The notes: generated from the sequence alone by a model not told the origin. A stretch of 49,697 nucleotides of DNA from an uncultured Bacillota bacterium (GCA_947573385.1 CANPFP010000006.1:1-49697), one strand, 5' to 3'. Shown: positions 7,774 through 17,170, counted from the stretch's first letter. Numbers and translations: made by a program.

Positions 7774-10110
7774 GTGTTTTGTAGAAATTGTGGCAAGGAA
7801 CTATCCGACAGCGCAAAATTTTGCAGCGGCTGCGGCACCCCTGTAGCGCCTGCGGCGTCTCAGCCCGTGCCGGCTGGCGGGGAGACAGTTCGGGAGACCG
7901 CGGCGGAACACACGGCCTCCGTAGAGATTCCAGAGCCCCCCTTAGAGAACATTCCCGAGCCCCCGGTTCAGCCGGAGGAGACCCCGGTTATGGAGGCCCC
8001 CACTGTGTTCTTCCAGCCCACCGCCCCCGTTGCAGTGGACGCCCCCCCAGCGACGGATCCCCCTGTGGCAGAGGAAATCCCCGCCCCTGTCCAAAAGCGC
8101 CGGGGCAAGGCCGGTATAGCGGTAATCGGCCTGGGCGCTATTGCCGCCGTCGTTGTGGTCGTTGTACTGTTCAAGCTGTTCTCCGGCATGGCCGGCGGCA
8201 GTACACGAACCCCGGCTTTCGCCTATCTGACTGACGACAATGAGCTGATGTACTTAGCCAACCTGAAGGAGAAGACCGAAGCTATTAAGGTAAGGGCAAA
8301 GGGCGGAGTAGACGACAGCGTGCGGGTCGAGTTCACCGCCGATGGCAAGACCATGTACTTCTGGGACGACAGTCAGGACTTGTACCGGATCACCGTGTCC
8401 GATGTGAAGAAGGAGGAGCGGCCTAAAGACATCGCCGAGGATGTAACCAGCTTCATCGTGCTGAAAACCGGAAATGTGCTCTACACCAAGGACGGCAGCC
8501 GCGGTTCTGAGCTTTACTGTTTCACCGGCAAGGACGATTTCCGTGTGACCAAAAACCATAACACCTATCAGCTCAGTGAGGACCACAAGACAGTCTACTA
8601 CACTGAAAAGGACGATACCCTCACCCTCTATAAGGCGGCCCTGAAGGACGGCGCCGACCCTGAGGAGCTGCTCAGCGGCGCCACCGATATATACACCGAT
8701 TTTGACGCTGATATTCTGGTCTACGGCGAGGTTGATCGGGACGGCGATGTGTCCTCTTCCGACGCGGACCAGAACACCCTCACCGTTTACTCCTGCAAGC
8801 CCGGCGGCGAGCCCACCGAGCTTGTCAGCGGCATTTGCAGCGTCTACAGCGTAGACGTGGACGGCGGCAATGTGAGTTTCTACTATGATCGGGACGAGCG
8901 GCAGGAATACAAGCTCTACGATCTGGTCAGCGACGCCCAGCAGAGCGCCGACGCCGCCATCACTGCCCAGGACCTGGTATGGCCCGACTGGTACGGCACC
9001 TACTACCCCGACGAGGTCTATGAGCAAAACGGTGCCGCCTACTACCGGACCTCCCTGGGTGCGAGCTTCCCCATCGACACCAGCGCGCTTCAGGCGTCCA
9101 CCGGCTTGACCGTGGCGGAGCTGGTGGACTACTATGGCATCTTTGACCTCGCCTATGCCGACGCCCAGGAGCGCTACAACGCCGATGTGGAGGAGTACAA
9201 CAACAAATACGAGGAGTGGAACGCGGCCAACAACCGCAATCAGATGCGGGAGAGCCTGAAAAACGAGAGTTATACCCAGCACACCCGCGATATTTACCAC
9301 TACACCGGCAGCGCCGACGCTGCGCCCATTATCACCAGCATTGATGAAAACCAGTTTGCCGCTTCCTATGAGGATGGAATTTTTATCTACAAGAAGACCG
9401 CCGGTATTGCTGGCGGCAAGGTATGCGATCTCGCCGACCTGAACTACTACGGCGAAATCTACGACCACCTGAACAGCGGCAGCGGCGGCGGTGAGTGGTA
9501 TCAGAATGTGGGCGGCGTCGAGAGTGTTCTGGACCTGGACGAGGAGAGCAGTGTTAACGGCGTCATTGTCCTGAACGGCAAAGAGGCCGTGCTGCGTCTG
9601 AGCGAGGATGGCGACGCCTGGCTGGATGCCTACACCGTGGGCGATACGGCTCTGACCTTCTCTAATACCGTAGTTGACGATGAGTTTATCGGCCTGCGCA
9701 AGGCCCAGGACACCAAGGGCAGTGATGTGCTTTACTTCTTCACCAATGTGGAGAAAGAGGACTATGGAACATTGGGCGACTTCAACCGCTACAGCGGCGG
9801 CAAGACCGCAGTAGTGGCCGAGGAGGTCTACGCCGTCTGCGTTTTGGATGACAGTGGAACCATGTACGCGATTACCGACCGCGACCGCAAGGGTGCGGAG
9901 CTGTCTTTGATGAAAGAGGACAAACTGGTCACTGTCTCCGATGAGATCGACTCCAACGTTCTGATTTTTCTGGATTCCAAGCAGGTGCTCTACATTGCCA
10001 ATAACGACCTCTACCTGTGGAACGGCAAGGAGGAGCGGCGGATTGCCAGGGATGTAGAGTACGCTTGGGCTAACGCACAAGAACGGCATACTGATTATGG
10101 CCCATTTTAA
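7774..10110 (+). CDS. Zinc-ribbon membrane protein with a large extracytoplasmic (propeller-like) domain
   Basis: A 778-aa protein beginning at GTG 7774 behind AAGGAGAG. The N-terminus MFCRNCGKELSDSAKFCSGC is a zinc ribbon with C3, C6, C17 and C20. A proline/glutamate-rich linker follows, then one membrane helix at about residues 113-135. The long remainder shows many short repeated units of the kind D-x-x-x-MYFWDDSQDLYRI and KTVYYTEKDDTLTLYKA, which suggests a TolB/WD-like beta-propeller outside the cell. A charged segment around EERYNADVEEYNNKYEEW is probably helical. No enzyme motif is visible. It heads an operon with two more zinc-ribbon proteins and an ABC-2 exporter, so a role in assembling or sensing at that exporter is possible but unproven. 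Confidence 0.85.
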   Translation: MFCRNCGKELSDSAKFCSGCGTPVAPAASQPVPAGGETVRETAAEHTASVEIPEPPLENIPEPPVQPEETPVMEAPTVFFQPTAPVAVDAPPATDPPVAEEIPAPVQKRRGKAGIAVIGLGAIAAVVVVVVLFKLFSGMAGGSTRTPAFAYLTDDNELMYLANLKEKTEAIKVRAKGGVDDSVRVEFTADGKTMYFWDDSQDLYRITVSDVKKEERPKDIAEDVTSFIVLKTGNVLYTKDGSRGSELYCFTGKDDFRVTKNHNTYQLSEDHKTVYYTEKDDTLTLYKAALKDGADPEELLSGATDIYTDFDADILVYGEVDRDGDVSSSDADQNTLTVYSCKPGGEPTELVSGICSVYSVDVDGGNVSFYYDRDERQEYKLYDLVSDAQQSADAAITAQDLVWPDWYGTYYPDEVYEQNGAAYYRTSLGASFPIDTSALQASTGLTVAELVDYYGIFDLAYADAQERYNADVEEYNNKYEEWNAANNRNQMRESLKNESYTQHTRDIYHYTGSADAAPIITSIDENQFAASYEDGIFIYKKTAGIAGGKVCDLADLNYYGEIYDHLNSGSGGGEWYQNVGGVESVLDLDEESSVNGVIVLNGKEAVLRLSEDGDAWLDAYTVGDTALTFSNTVVDDEFIGLRKAQDTKGSDVLYFFTNVEKEDYGTLGDFNRYSGGKTAVVAEEVYAVCVLDDSGTMYAITDRDRKGAELSLMKEDKLVTVSDEIDSNVLIFLDSKQVLYIANNDLYLWNGKEERRIARDVEYAWANAQERHTDYGPF

Positions 10111-10135
10111 ATAATAGTAAAAGGAGAGATTATTT

Positions 10136-10549
10136 ATGGCAATGTTTGACAGTTTAAAGGACACTCTGAACAAGGGCGTGGCCGCTGTGAGCGTCAAGTC
10201 CGAGACCCTGGTGGAGAGCAGCCGCATCAAGTCCACCATCAGTAACGCCCAGAAGCGTATGATCGGCGAGATGAATGAGCTGGGCGCCAAGTTCTACAAC
10301 AGCTGGAAGGCAGGTCAGGCCAGCGTGGAAGCCTTTTCCGCCGAGTTTGCCAGCATCCAGAGCATCGAACAGGAGATTGCGGAGCTGAATGCCCGCCTGG
10401 AGCAGATCAAGGCGGAAGAGGACAAGATTCTGGGGGCCGCCCCAAAGCCCTCCGCCCCTGCGGCCGGCAGTGTATTCTGCTCCAACTGCGGCAAGGCTCT
10501 GCCCGCCGGCAGCCGCTTCTGCGACGGCTGTGGTTCTCCCGTCACCTGA
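10136..10549 (+). CDS. Small helical protein with C-terminal zinc ribbon
   Basis: A 137-aa soluble protein. Residues about 10-100 are helical and probably coiled-coil (IQSIEQEIAELNARLEQIKA). A short Ala/Pro linker leads to the zinc ribbon VFCSNCGKALPAGSRFCDGC near the C-terminus. The arrangement mirrors the first gene of the operon with the ribbon moved to the other end. The start ATG 10136 follows AAAGGAGAG; ATG 10142 is an alternative. It lies 25 bp after the first gene and 3 bp before the ATPase gene. Function is unknown; it could be a cytoplasmic adaptor that recognises the other ribbons. Confidence 0.85.
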   Translation: MAMFDSLKDTLNKGVAAVSVKSETLVESSRIKSTISNAQKRMIGEMNELGAKFYNSWKAGQASVEAFSAEFASIQSIEQEIAELNARLEQIKAEEDKILGAAPKPSAPAAGSVFCSNCGKALPAGSRFCDGCGSPVT

Positions 10550-10552
10550 TTT

Positions 10553-11179
10553 ATGCTGGAGGTACGTCAGCTCTGCAAGAGCTATGGCGGCCGGCAGGTG
10601 CTTGCGCCCATCTGCTTTATGCTCCCGCCCGGCCAGTGCCTGGGCCTGGCGGGAAGCAACGGCTCCGGGAAGTCCACTCTGCTCCGGCTGATTGCCCAGA
10701 TTCAGCGGCCGGACAGCGGAGATATCCTGTTTCAGGGCCGCAGCGTTATGGGCGACCGCTCCTTCCTGCGCCGCCAGCTGGGCTACGTCCCCCAGAGCAG
10801 CCAGCTGGCCCGGGAGCTGACGGTCCGTCAGCAGCTCGCCCTGTGGCAGAGCGCCTGTGACCTCTCCGGTCCCCTGTCTCCCGACATTCTGGAGCTGCTG
10901 GGGCTGGAGCCCCTTCTGCCCATGCCAGTTCGGGCTCTGTCCGGAGGGATGGCCCAGCGGGTGAGCATCGCCATGGCGCTGCTGTCCCGCCCCCGGGTGC
11001 TGCTGATGGACGAGGCCACCTCCGGCCTTGACCAGGAGTACGTCCCCCGGCTGCTGGACTGGCTGGAGCGCTATGTGGCCGGCGGCGGCAGCCTTGTGTG
11101 GTGCAGCCACCACCCGGCAGAGCTGGACCGGCTGTGCGGCGCAGTCCTACGATTGGCAGACGGGAAATTGATTTCATAA
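10553..11179 (+). CDS. ABC transporter ATP-binding protein
   Basis: A 208-aa ATPase of the ABC-2 exporter class. Walker A GSNGSGKST, signature LSGGMAQR, Walker B VLLMDEATSGLD and the H-loop histidine in WCSHHP are intact. It is the only ATPase in the operon and is presumed to drive the two permeases encoded downstream. It is shorter than drug-exporter ATPases (about 300 aa) because it lacks their C-terminal extension. Confidence 0.94.
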   Translation: MLEVRQLCKSYGGRQVLAPICFMLPPGQCLGLAGSNGSGKSTLLRLIAQIQRPDSGDILFQGRSVMGDRSFLRRQLGYVPQSSQLARELTVRQQLALWQSACDLSGPLSPDILELLGLEPLLPMPVRALSGGMAQRVSIAMALLSRPRVLLMDEATSGLDQEYVPRLLDWLERYVAGGGSLVWCSHHPAELDRLCGAVLRLADGKLIS

Positions 11180-11204
11180 TTTTTGGAAAAAATGGAGGAT
11201 GCAC

Positions 11205-12974
11205 ATGTTTTGTCGAAATTGTGGAAGTGAAATGCGGGATGACGCAAAGTTTTGTCCCAACTGCGGCACGCTGAACAGCTCTGCCGCCGGAGAGCCCGAC
11301 GGCACCTCCGGGCCGGTCTGGTCCAGCTCAGGCGGTCAGGGCTGGAACACCCCGCCCCAGTCCCAGACCAGCGGCGACAGTCCGGCTGACGGCGGCAAGC
11401 AAAGCCGGCGGGGCCTTGGCCTGATGATTGGCGGAGGTGTTGCCGCCGTGGCAGTAATCGCCCTGCTGGTGGTAACGGTCAGCGGCCTGTTTGCCTCTCC
11501 CAAAAGCCGGGTGGACAAGGCGGTCTCTAAAACCATGTCTGCATACAGCGATGTGAATAAGGGCCTGGAAATGCCCGACATGAAGCAGCTGTGGGAGGAT
11601 AAATCCGTCAGCGTGAGAGCCAGCGTGGAGCTCAAGGATATCAACAGCCAGCTGGTGGGTTATGACCTGTCTGACCTCTACGGCCTGGGCGTGCGGATGA
11701 GCACCAACTACGACGGCAGCGCTCGCAAAATGGATGCGCAGCTGTCCGCCTTCTGGGACGACGAGGACATCGCCGCCCTCCAGATGCTGGCCGACGGGGC
11801 CAAGCTGTATTTCGGCTCCCCCCAATTCACCGGCGACACCTTTATCGGCATGAACACCGAAACTCTGGGCGCCGACCTGGCCGAGATGACAGGAGACAGC
11901 TCGGTTGAAGACATCAGCTTCAATATCTTTGAGCTGATGGACATCATCATGAGCACAGAGAGCGGCGAGGACTTCGAGAAAGCCATTCACGATGCCAACA
12001 AGACCCTCATGGACCAGATCGAGGCGGAGAAGGACGGCACCGAGGAGATTGAGGTCAACGGCGCCGACATAAAAGCCACCCTCTACAACGTGACCATCCC
12101 CCAGGATGCCCTGGAGGACTATGTGGAAACCCTGGAGGACGCTCTGTCCGCAGTGGACTATGTGGACATGTATGAGAGACTGTTCAAGGCCATGGGCATC
12201 CCCCAGGATGATATCGACTATATGATGGCTGACCTGGAGGACCTGGATATCTATGGCGAGCTGTTCGACGGTATCCGGTATGCGCTGGACGAGCTGGGCG
12301 ACCTGGACCTGGAGGTCTATGTCAGCCAGGGCCATATCTCCGCCGTCATCTACAAGGAAACAATCCAGGGCACCGAGGTAGAGATCGGCCTGTACCTGGG
12401 CGGCGGCGAAAAGGGCGACCAGTATGTGGACAACCTGAGCCTGGAGATCGAAATTGAGGGTGACAAGCTGGTGGTAGCGTCCAGCGGCAACCACACCGGC
12501 AAGGGCGGCAGCTACACCGACGAAACCACCCTCAGCCTTTTGGAGGGCGGCAGCAAAAGCCCCATGTTCCGCCTGACCTCCGACATGGAGTATGAGCCCA
12601 AGGGCAAGGGCAAGGGTGACAATTTCCAGTGGACCATTGACGTGGACGCCCCCGGCGCCAACGGCGCTGTTAAAATGGAGGGCCGGCTGACCACCAGCAA
12701 AAACTCTCTGGACCTGAAGCTGGATGACGTGTCGGTACATGTCATGGGCCTGAAGGTACTGTCTCTGGGCGTAGAATACTATGTCGGTCCCTGTGACGGA
12801 ATGGATATCAAGGTAAAGTCTCCCATGATGATTGCCGATATGGATGAGTATGACGCGCTAGAGCTGATTAGCGATATTGAGGATAATGCCGAGGACTGGG
12901 CTTATGACATGCAGGATTTATTGGGTTCCCGTCTCTCTGAGGAGCTGCTGTGGCAGCTGATGTACGCCTTTTGA
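11205..12974 (+). CDS. Zinc-ribbon single-pass membrane protein, unknown extracytoplasmic domain
   Basis: A 589-aa protein. ATG 11205 is preferred because GGAGG at 11194-11198 is 6 nt upstream; ATG 11199 abuts that site. The N-terminus MFCRNCGSEMRDDAKFCPNC matches the ribbon of the operon's first gene. A Ser/Gly/Gln-rich linker is followed by one membrane helix at about residues 70-96. The extracytoplasmic part is acidic and alternates helical stretches (LEDYVETLEDALSAVDYVD) with probable beta strands near the end. No catalytic motif is visible. The same topology as the first gene suggests that both span the membrane with cytoplasmic ribbons. Confidence 0.85.
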   Translation: MFCRNCGSEMRDDAKFCPNCGTLNSSAAGEPDGTSGPVWSSSGGQGWNTPPQSQTSGDSPADGGKQSRRGLGLMIGGGVAAVAVIALLVVTVSGLFASPKSRVDKAVSKTMSAYSDVNKGLEMPDMKQLWEDKSVSVRASVELKDINSQLVGYDLSDLYGLGVRMSTNYDGSARKMDAQLSAFWDDEDIAALQMLADGAKLYFGSPQFTGDTFIGMNTETLGADLAEMTGDSSVEDISFNIFELMDIIMSTESGEDFEKAIHDANKTLMDQIEAEKDGTEEIEVNGADIKATLYNVTIPQDALEDYVETLEDALSAVDYVDMYERLFKAMGIPQDDIDYMMADLEDLDIYGELFDGIRYALDELGDLDLEVYVSQGHISAVIYKETIQGTEVEIGLYLGGGEKGDQYVDNLSLEIEIEGDKLVVASSGNHTGKGGSYTDETTLSLLEGGSKSPMFRLTSDMEYEPKGKGKGDNFQWTIDVDAPGANGAVKMEGRLTTSKNSLDLKLDDVSVHVMGLKVLSLGVEYYVGPCDGMDIKVKSPMMIADMDEYDALELISDIEDNAEDWAYDMQDLLGSRLSEELLWQLMYAF

Positions 12975-12983
12975 TAATGTGAG

Positions 12984-14192
12984 ATGAGCAGACTGCGCTT
13001 TTTTGGAAAATTTACCTGTCTGACTCTGGGGAAGCTCTGCCAACAGCGTTGGCTGTTGGCAGAGCTTGTCCTTTTGTGCCTTCTTTTGCCCCTGGGAGCG
13101 GGCCAGGCGGCCGGCCACCTGCTCTCCCGGGGGGTGGAGTTCTCCGGTGTGACGCTGGCTGTCACCGCGCCGGAGGGGGACAATGTGCCCCAGCTGCTGG
13201 AACAGTACATGGGGGAGATGGAGGATATTGCCCAGTACTGCAAAATCGTATCCATGGACGGGGAGACGGCACTGGACGCCCTGCGCCGGGGTGAGATTAC
13301 CGCCGTACTGATGCTGCCGGAGCACTTTATCCAAGGGGTGATGTGGGGGGAGAACCCGGACCTGCGGCTGGTGGTGGCCGGAGACCGGCCGCTGGAGTCC
13401 CTGCTGCTGCTGTGGGTGGGCCAGAGCGCCAGCGACATTCTGTCCGCCTTTCAGAGCGGGGTGTACGCTGTGCTGGACCTCTACGAGGAGAACCCGCCCC
13501 CCGGTCTCACCCGGGACCAGGTCGTCCTTGACATCAACCTGCGCTACATCTCCCTGGCCACCGGCCGGTCCCATATGTTCCGGCCCGAGACCGTTCTGGC
13601 CACCCAGACGCTGCCCATCTCTCTGCATTACACCCTGGCCCTGGCCGCCTACTTTGCCCTGGCCGCCGCCCCGGTGTTTGTCCCTGTTTACAGCGGGGAC
13701 TGGCTCCGCTTCCAGCGCAGGCTGCGCTGCGTGGGCCGCGGGGTATCCGCCGGCTACTTCAGCGGCGTGTTTGCCGGGATTCCGGCGCTGCTTCTGCTGC
13801 TCTACCCCGCCCTGCTGATAACCGGAGCGGGAAGGCCCCTTCCTCTGCTGGGCGCCGCGCTGCTGATGTCCATATTCTGCTCGGTATTCTGCTCTCTGTG
13901 CTGCCTGGCCACGGGGAGCGCCGCCGGGTGCGGCGTGGCGGCCTTCGCGGTCTCCCTCCTCTCCCTGGCCCTGGCAGGGGGAATCATCCCGGCCGTACTT
14001 CTGCCCGGACCGGTGCGGCAGCTGAGCGGACTGTCTCCGGTGACCTGGCTGCTCCGGCTTGCCGCCTGGCCCATGGGGTATGAACTGCCCCTGACGGCCT
14101 GGCTTTGCCCGGCACTCTCCACGGCGGGAATGGCCGCCCTGGCCCTGGCCCTCTACCGCCGGCGGGTGGATTGTCAGGAGGTGGCGGTATGA
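12984..14192 (+). CDS. ABC-2 type permease (first of two)
   Basis: A 402-aa membrane protein. One N-terminal helix (residues about 22-42) is followed by a 150-residue extracytoplasmic segment with the pattern seen in ABC2_membrane_3 permeases (FSGVTLAVTAPEGDNVPQLL, LRRGEITAVLMLPEHF). At least five helices follow from about residue 215. The ribosome site is weak (TGAG), and the gene starts 9 bp after the preceding stop. It ends in an ATGA overlap with a second permease of similar plan, so the transporter is probably a heterodimer served by the single ATPase. Confidence 0.85.
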   Translation: MSRLRFFGKFTCLTLGKLCQQRWLLAELVLLCLLLPLGAGQAAGHLLSRGVEFSGVTLAVTAPEGDNVPQLLEQYMGEMEDIAQYCKIVSMDGETALDALRRGEITAVLMLPEHFIQGVMWGENPDLRLVVAGDRPLESLLLLWVGQSASDILSAFQSGVYAVLDLYEENPPPGLTRDQVVLDINLRYISLATGRSHMFRPETVLATQTLPISLHYTLALAAYFALAAAPVFVPVYSGDWLRFQRRLRCVGRGVSAGYFSGVFAGIPALLLLLYPALLITGAGRPLPLLGAALLMSIFCSVFCSLCCLATGSAAGCGVAAFAVSLLSLALAGGIIPAVLLPGPVRQLSGLSPVTWLLRLAAWPMGYELPLTAWLCPALSTAGMAALALALYRRRVDCQEVAV

Positions 14193-15310
14193 GCTTTTTC
14201 CTTGCGCTGTTTCAAAGCGGCCTGCGCACCCAGGCGGGCCGCCTGCGTACCTGGGCCCTGCTGTTTCTCCTGCCCCTGATGATCTTCGGGACCCGGACCC
14301 TCCTCCCCGCTCAGGAGGTGTCCACCCCCGTCCAGGTGGGTGTGGTACTTCCGGAAACCGGCGGCGAGGAATTCTGGTCCCGCCTGAACAGCCGCAGCGG
14401 CCTTGTCGTCACGTTTTATGAGACCGGTCTCGATCAGGCCCGGCGGCAGGTGGCCACAGGCCAGTGGGACTGTGCTCTGGTCCTCCCCCAGGACTTTTCC
14501 CTGCGCCTGTCCCGGCAGGACACCTACCAGCTCTTTACCCTGCTTACCGGCCCCGGCTCCACCGTATACCCCATGGTGCGGGAGACGGTATCCGCCTGCG
14601 TGGCCGAGTGCATCTCCCCCGGCATAGCGGAGCGTTATTTGCTGGACAGCGGCATCGCCAGCGGGTCCGGCAGTATGCAGCCCTGGCTAAATGAGGTCCT
14701 GCCGGAACAGGACCGCGTGCTCATCTCCATGGAGACGGCAGACGGGAGCCCCCTGGACCCCCTCGTCCTGGCGGACAGCGGGGTATCCAGCCTGCTGTCC
14801 GGGCTGACGGCCATCCTGCTGCTGATTTGGACGCTGCTCACCGCCATGGATTTGGGGCGCTGGCTGGACTCCCCCTTCGCTCAACGGCTGGTCCCTCTCC
14901 GTGGAACGCTGTCCCTTCTCCTGCCCCGGCTGGGGGCGTCGCTGGTACCCATTTTGTGTTCCGGGGCCCTGGCCCTGCTGGCGGCGGGGATGGCGCCTGC
15001 CTGTATGCTGGCGCTGATTCCCTACCTGCTGTTCTGGGGGGCGGCGGTCCTGGCCCTTGCCCGGCTGCGCCCCCTGTGGAGCGCCCTGCCCGCTGTGCTC
15101 CCCTCCGTTCCGGTGCTGGCCCTGCTACTGTCCCCGGTACTGTTGGACCTCTCCCTGCTGTTCCCCGCTCTGGGGCCCCTGATCCGCTGGACGCCCATCA
15201 CCCTCTATCTCCGCGCCTGCGGCGGTTCCTGGGGGGACGGGCTGGTACTGGCTGCAGGAGGGGCGGCTATTCTGGCTGTCCTGCTGGCCGCGGAGCAAAA
15301 AAAGGCATAA
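14189..15310 (+). CDS. ABC-2 type permease (second of two)
   Basis: A 373-aa permease with the same plan as its neighbour: N-terminal helix, extracytoplasmic segment (TPVQVGVVLPETGGEEF, TGQWDCALVLPQDF) and C-terminal helices. Start ATG 14189 overlaps the previous stop and has AGGAGGTGG in front; a longer frame from 14105 lies within the upstream gene and is rejected. The shared motif (C)ALxLPxxF in both permeases indicates an old duplication. It closes the six-gene operon, and a GC-rich inverted repeat without a T run lies at 15315-15343. Confidence 0.85.
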   Translation: MSFFLALFQSGLRTQAGRLRTWALLFLLPLMIFGTRTLLPAQEVSTPVQVGVVLPETGGEEFWSRLNSRSGLVVTFYETGLDQARRQVATGQWDCALVLPQDFSLRLSRQDTYQLFTLLTGPGSTVYPMVRETVSACVAECISPGIAERYLLDSGIASGSGSMQPWLNEVLPEQDRVLISMETADGSPLDPLVLADSGVSSLLSGLTAILLLIWTLLTAMDLGRWLDSPFAQRLVPLRGTLSLLLPRLGASLVPILCSGALALLAAGMAPACMLALIPYLLFWGAAVLALARLRPLWSALPAVLPSVPVLALLLSPVLLDLSLLFPALGPLIRWTPITLYLRACGGSWGDGLVLAAGGAAILAVLLAAEQKKA

Positions 15311-15390
15311 CAAAGCGGCCCGGTGGACTTCCCGCCGGGCCGCCAGTGCTTCAGGAGGAAAAAGAAGAAAACCTCTTATCCTTGGTCAAA

Positions 15391-15404
15391 ACGCCGTCCG
15401 GCGT
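15391..15404 (-). terminator. Short hairpin with TTTT on the minus strand
   Basis: ACGCC, loop GTCC, GGCGT, followed on the minus strand by TTTTG. It lies downstream of the small minus-strand gene ending at 15465. A second GC hairpin is next to it. Confidence 0.35.
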
Positions 15405-15464
15405 CTGAGACGGGGACCCGCCGCCGGTCCCCTCAGTCCATACTATGTCTCCGGCGGAGGATGG

Positions 15465-15740
15465 TCACAGCAAAAACAGCCAGGCCGCCCAGCCCGCCGA
15501 AGCCACCGCCGCCCCCAGCGCCCCCCAGGCCAGGGAGGGAAGACGCTCCAGCCGCCGGTTCCATGCCTTTCCCTGCTTGAGGTAGCCGTCAGCGGCCTGA
15601 CGGGCCTCCCGCAGCACCCGGTCGGCGCTCACCCCCTCCCGGGCCAGGGCCTCCTCTTTGACAATAAAAATGGCCTCCTCAAAGAGCCGGGGATCGGGGG
15701 ATTTTACCAAAATCACCTGCCGGGTGATACCCTTCACCAT
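15465..15740 (-). CDS. Small membrane protein, function unknown
   Basis: A 91-aa protein starting MVKGITRQVILVKSPDPRLF, with a C-terminal membrane helix (LAWGALGAAVASAGWAAWLF). ATG 15740 is preferred because AAGGGA is 10 nt upstream; the GTG at 15749 abuts it. The soluble part has a basic beta-like start and the helical pattern EEAIFIVKEEALAREGV. It lies downstream of gpr on the same strand with a 60-bp gap, so it may be co-expressed during sporulation. I do not recognise a characterised family. Confidence 0.75.
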   Translation of the reverse strand: MVKGITRQVILVKSPDPRLFEEAIFIVKEEALAREGVSADRVLREARQAADGYLKQGKAWNRRLERLPSLAWGALGAAVASAGWAAWLFLL

Positions 15741-15800
15741 GATAACCACATCCCTTTTCCATGTTTTCCTCTAGTCTGCCCCAATTCTGGAACATTATTC

Positions 15801-16691
15801 CTAACTCAGCAGTAGCTCCAGCTCCTCCAGAGAAATGCCCGGCTGGAGGGCCATGCTGATGCCGTAGCCAATCACCTTAGACAGGTCGTCCACCTGACTG
15901 TCAATATCCTTGGGGGTGACAAGCAGGTCCCGTCCCTCGTTCAGGTCGGGGGGCTCGTCAGTACCCAGCAGGTCGGCGGCCAGGGTGGCCCCATCCACCA
16001 CAGTGGGCACTCCCAGGGCGATCACGGGCACCCCCAGGGTGTCCCGGGTGAGACCCATACGGTGATTTCCCACCCCGGAGCCGGGGGTGATGCCGGTGTC
16101 GGCAATCTGAACAGTTTTGCACAGCCGCTTCAGCGACCGGGATGCCAGGGCATCCACCGCCACCACACAGGCGGGCTTGATCTTCTCACACACCGCCCGC
16201 ACCAGCTCGCCGCTCTCCATCCCGGTGTTGCCCATTACCTCCGCCGTAACGGAAGCCACCGGCCGCAGGGCGCCGAAGTGCTCGGGCATCTGACGAATCA
16301 GGTGACGGGTGACCAGGGTGTTCTGGTGGACCTTGGGACCCACAGCGTCGGGGGTAATGGCCCGGTTGCCCAGGCCGGCCACCAGCACCAGACCGGCGGG
16401 GGGAACATCCCGGAGCAGCTGTCCGATTTCGCCGGCCACCGCCCGGACCGCGCGCTGGAAAATGCCTTCCTCCCGGCTGGCCAGCCCCTCAAGGGTGAGG
16501 GTGACGTAGCTGCCCCGGGGCTTGCCCAGGGCCGTCTCCCCCTGCCCGTCCAGCACACGTACGGTGTTTACCGGAATGCCCTCCCGAAGGCTGTCCCAGG
16601 CCTCTACCCCCGGCAGGGCGGAGGTGACCCCCGACCGCTCCTGCCACAGCTCTCTGGCCTCCAGCGCCAGGTCGGTCCGTCTCATGCGCAT
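15801..16691 (-). CDS. gpr: Germination protease GPR
   Basis: A 296-aa spore endopeptidase that degrades small acid-soluble spore proteins after germination. The start RRTDLALEA is typical, since the zymogen cleavage region of GPR lies at such a sequence. Family stretches include VLVAGLGNRAITPDAVGPK, VTAEVMGNTGMESGELV, VVAVDALASRSLKRLCKTVQ and TGITPGSGVGNHR. Length is slightly below Bacillus GPR (about 370 aa) because the C-terminal part is shorter. An AAGGGGG site precedes ATG 16691; ATG 16685 is possible. It is divergent from rpsT, a common gene order in Firmicutes. Its presence shows that the organism can form spores or descends from spore formers. Confidence 0.96.
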   Translation of the reverse strand: MRMRRTDLALEARELWQERSGVTSALPGVEAWDSLREGIPVNTVRVLDGQGETALGKPRGSYVTLTLEGLASREEGIFQRAVRAVAGEIGQLLRDVPPAGLVLVAGLGNRAITPDAVGPKVHQNTLVTRHLIRQMPEHFGALRPVASVTAEVMGNTGMESGELVRAVCEKIKPACVVAVDALASRSLKRLCKTVQIADTGITPGSGVGNHRMGLTRDTLGVPVIALGVPTVVDGATLAADLLGTDEPPDLNEGRDLLVTPKDIDSQVDDLSKVIGYGISMALQPGISLEELELLLS

Positions 16692-16801
16692 GACTGTTTT
16701 CCCCCTTATGCAATATGTTGTGGAATCATTTTCCTTGCCGCCCTAGTTTTTGCGGCTTTTGAAAAACTATCCCGCACCGGCAAAAAAAATCAAAAAAACA
16801 G

Positions 16802-16830
16802 TTGATTTTTTGCCTGAAGGATGGTACAAT
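16802..16830 (+). promoter_or_regulatory. Sigma-A promoter of rpsT
   Basis: TTGATT (16802-16807), 17 bp, TACAAT (16825-16830). The leader to the ribosome site is about 40 nt. Confidence 0.8.
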
Positions 16831-16892
16831 ACAAATCTGCATGGGTGTATTGCCGCCCAAATCAAGGATGAAAATCGGAGGAGGTGTTTGGT

Positions 16893-17156
16893 TTGCCGAA
16901 TATTAAGTCTGCTAAAAAGCGCGTTCTGGTGTCTCAGGCCAAGGCCGCTCAAAACAAAGCCGCGAAGTCCGCGCTGAAGACCGAGCTCAAGAAGTTTGAG
17001 GCCGCAGTGGCGGAAGGCAACCGCAGCGAGGCCGATGTCGCTTACAAGGTGGCCGTCAAGGCGGTGGACAGGGCCGCTGCCCGGGGCCTGCTGCACCGGA
17101 ACAACGCTGCCAACAAGAAGAGCAAAATGACGCTCAAGCTGAGCAAGCTGGGTTGA
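16893..17156 (+). CDS. rpsT: 30S ribosomal protein S20
   Basis: An 87-aa ribosomal protein binding 16S rRNA. The N-terminus PNIKSAKKRVLVSQAKAAQN and the end LHRNNAANKKSKMTLKLSKL are diagnostic. The start is TTG 16893, giving the canonical MPNIKSAKK, with GGAGGAGG at 16877-16884 and 8 nt spacing. The upstream in-frame GTG overlaps the ribosome site and is rejected. TTG starts on rpsT are known in other bacteria and may keep translation low for autoregulation. Confidence 0.97.
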   Translation: MPNIKSAKKRVLVSQAKAAQNKAAKSALKTELKKFEAAVAEGNRSEADVAYKVAVKAVDRAAARGLLHRNNAANKKSKMTLKLSKLG

Positions 17157-17170
17157 GTATGCACGAAAGC

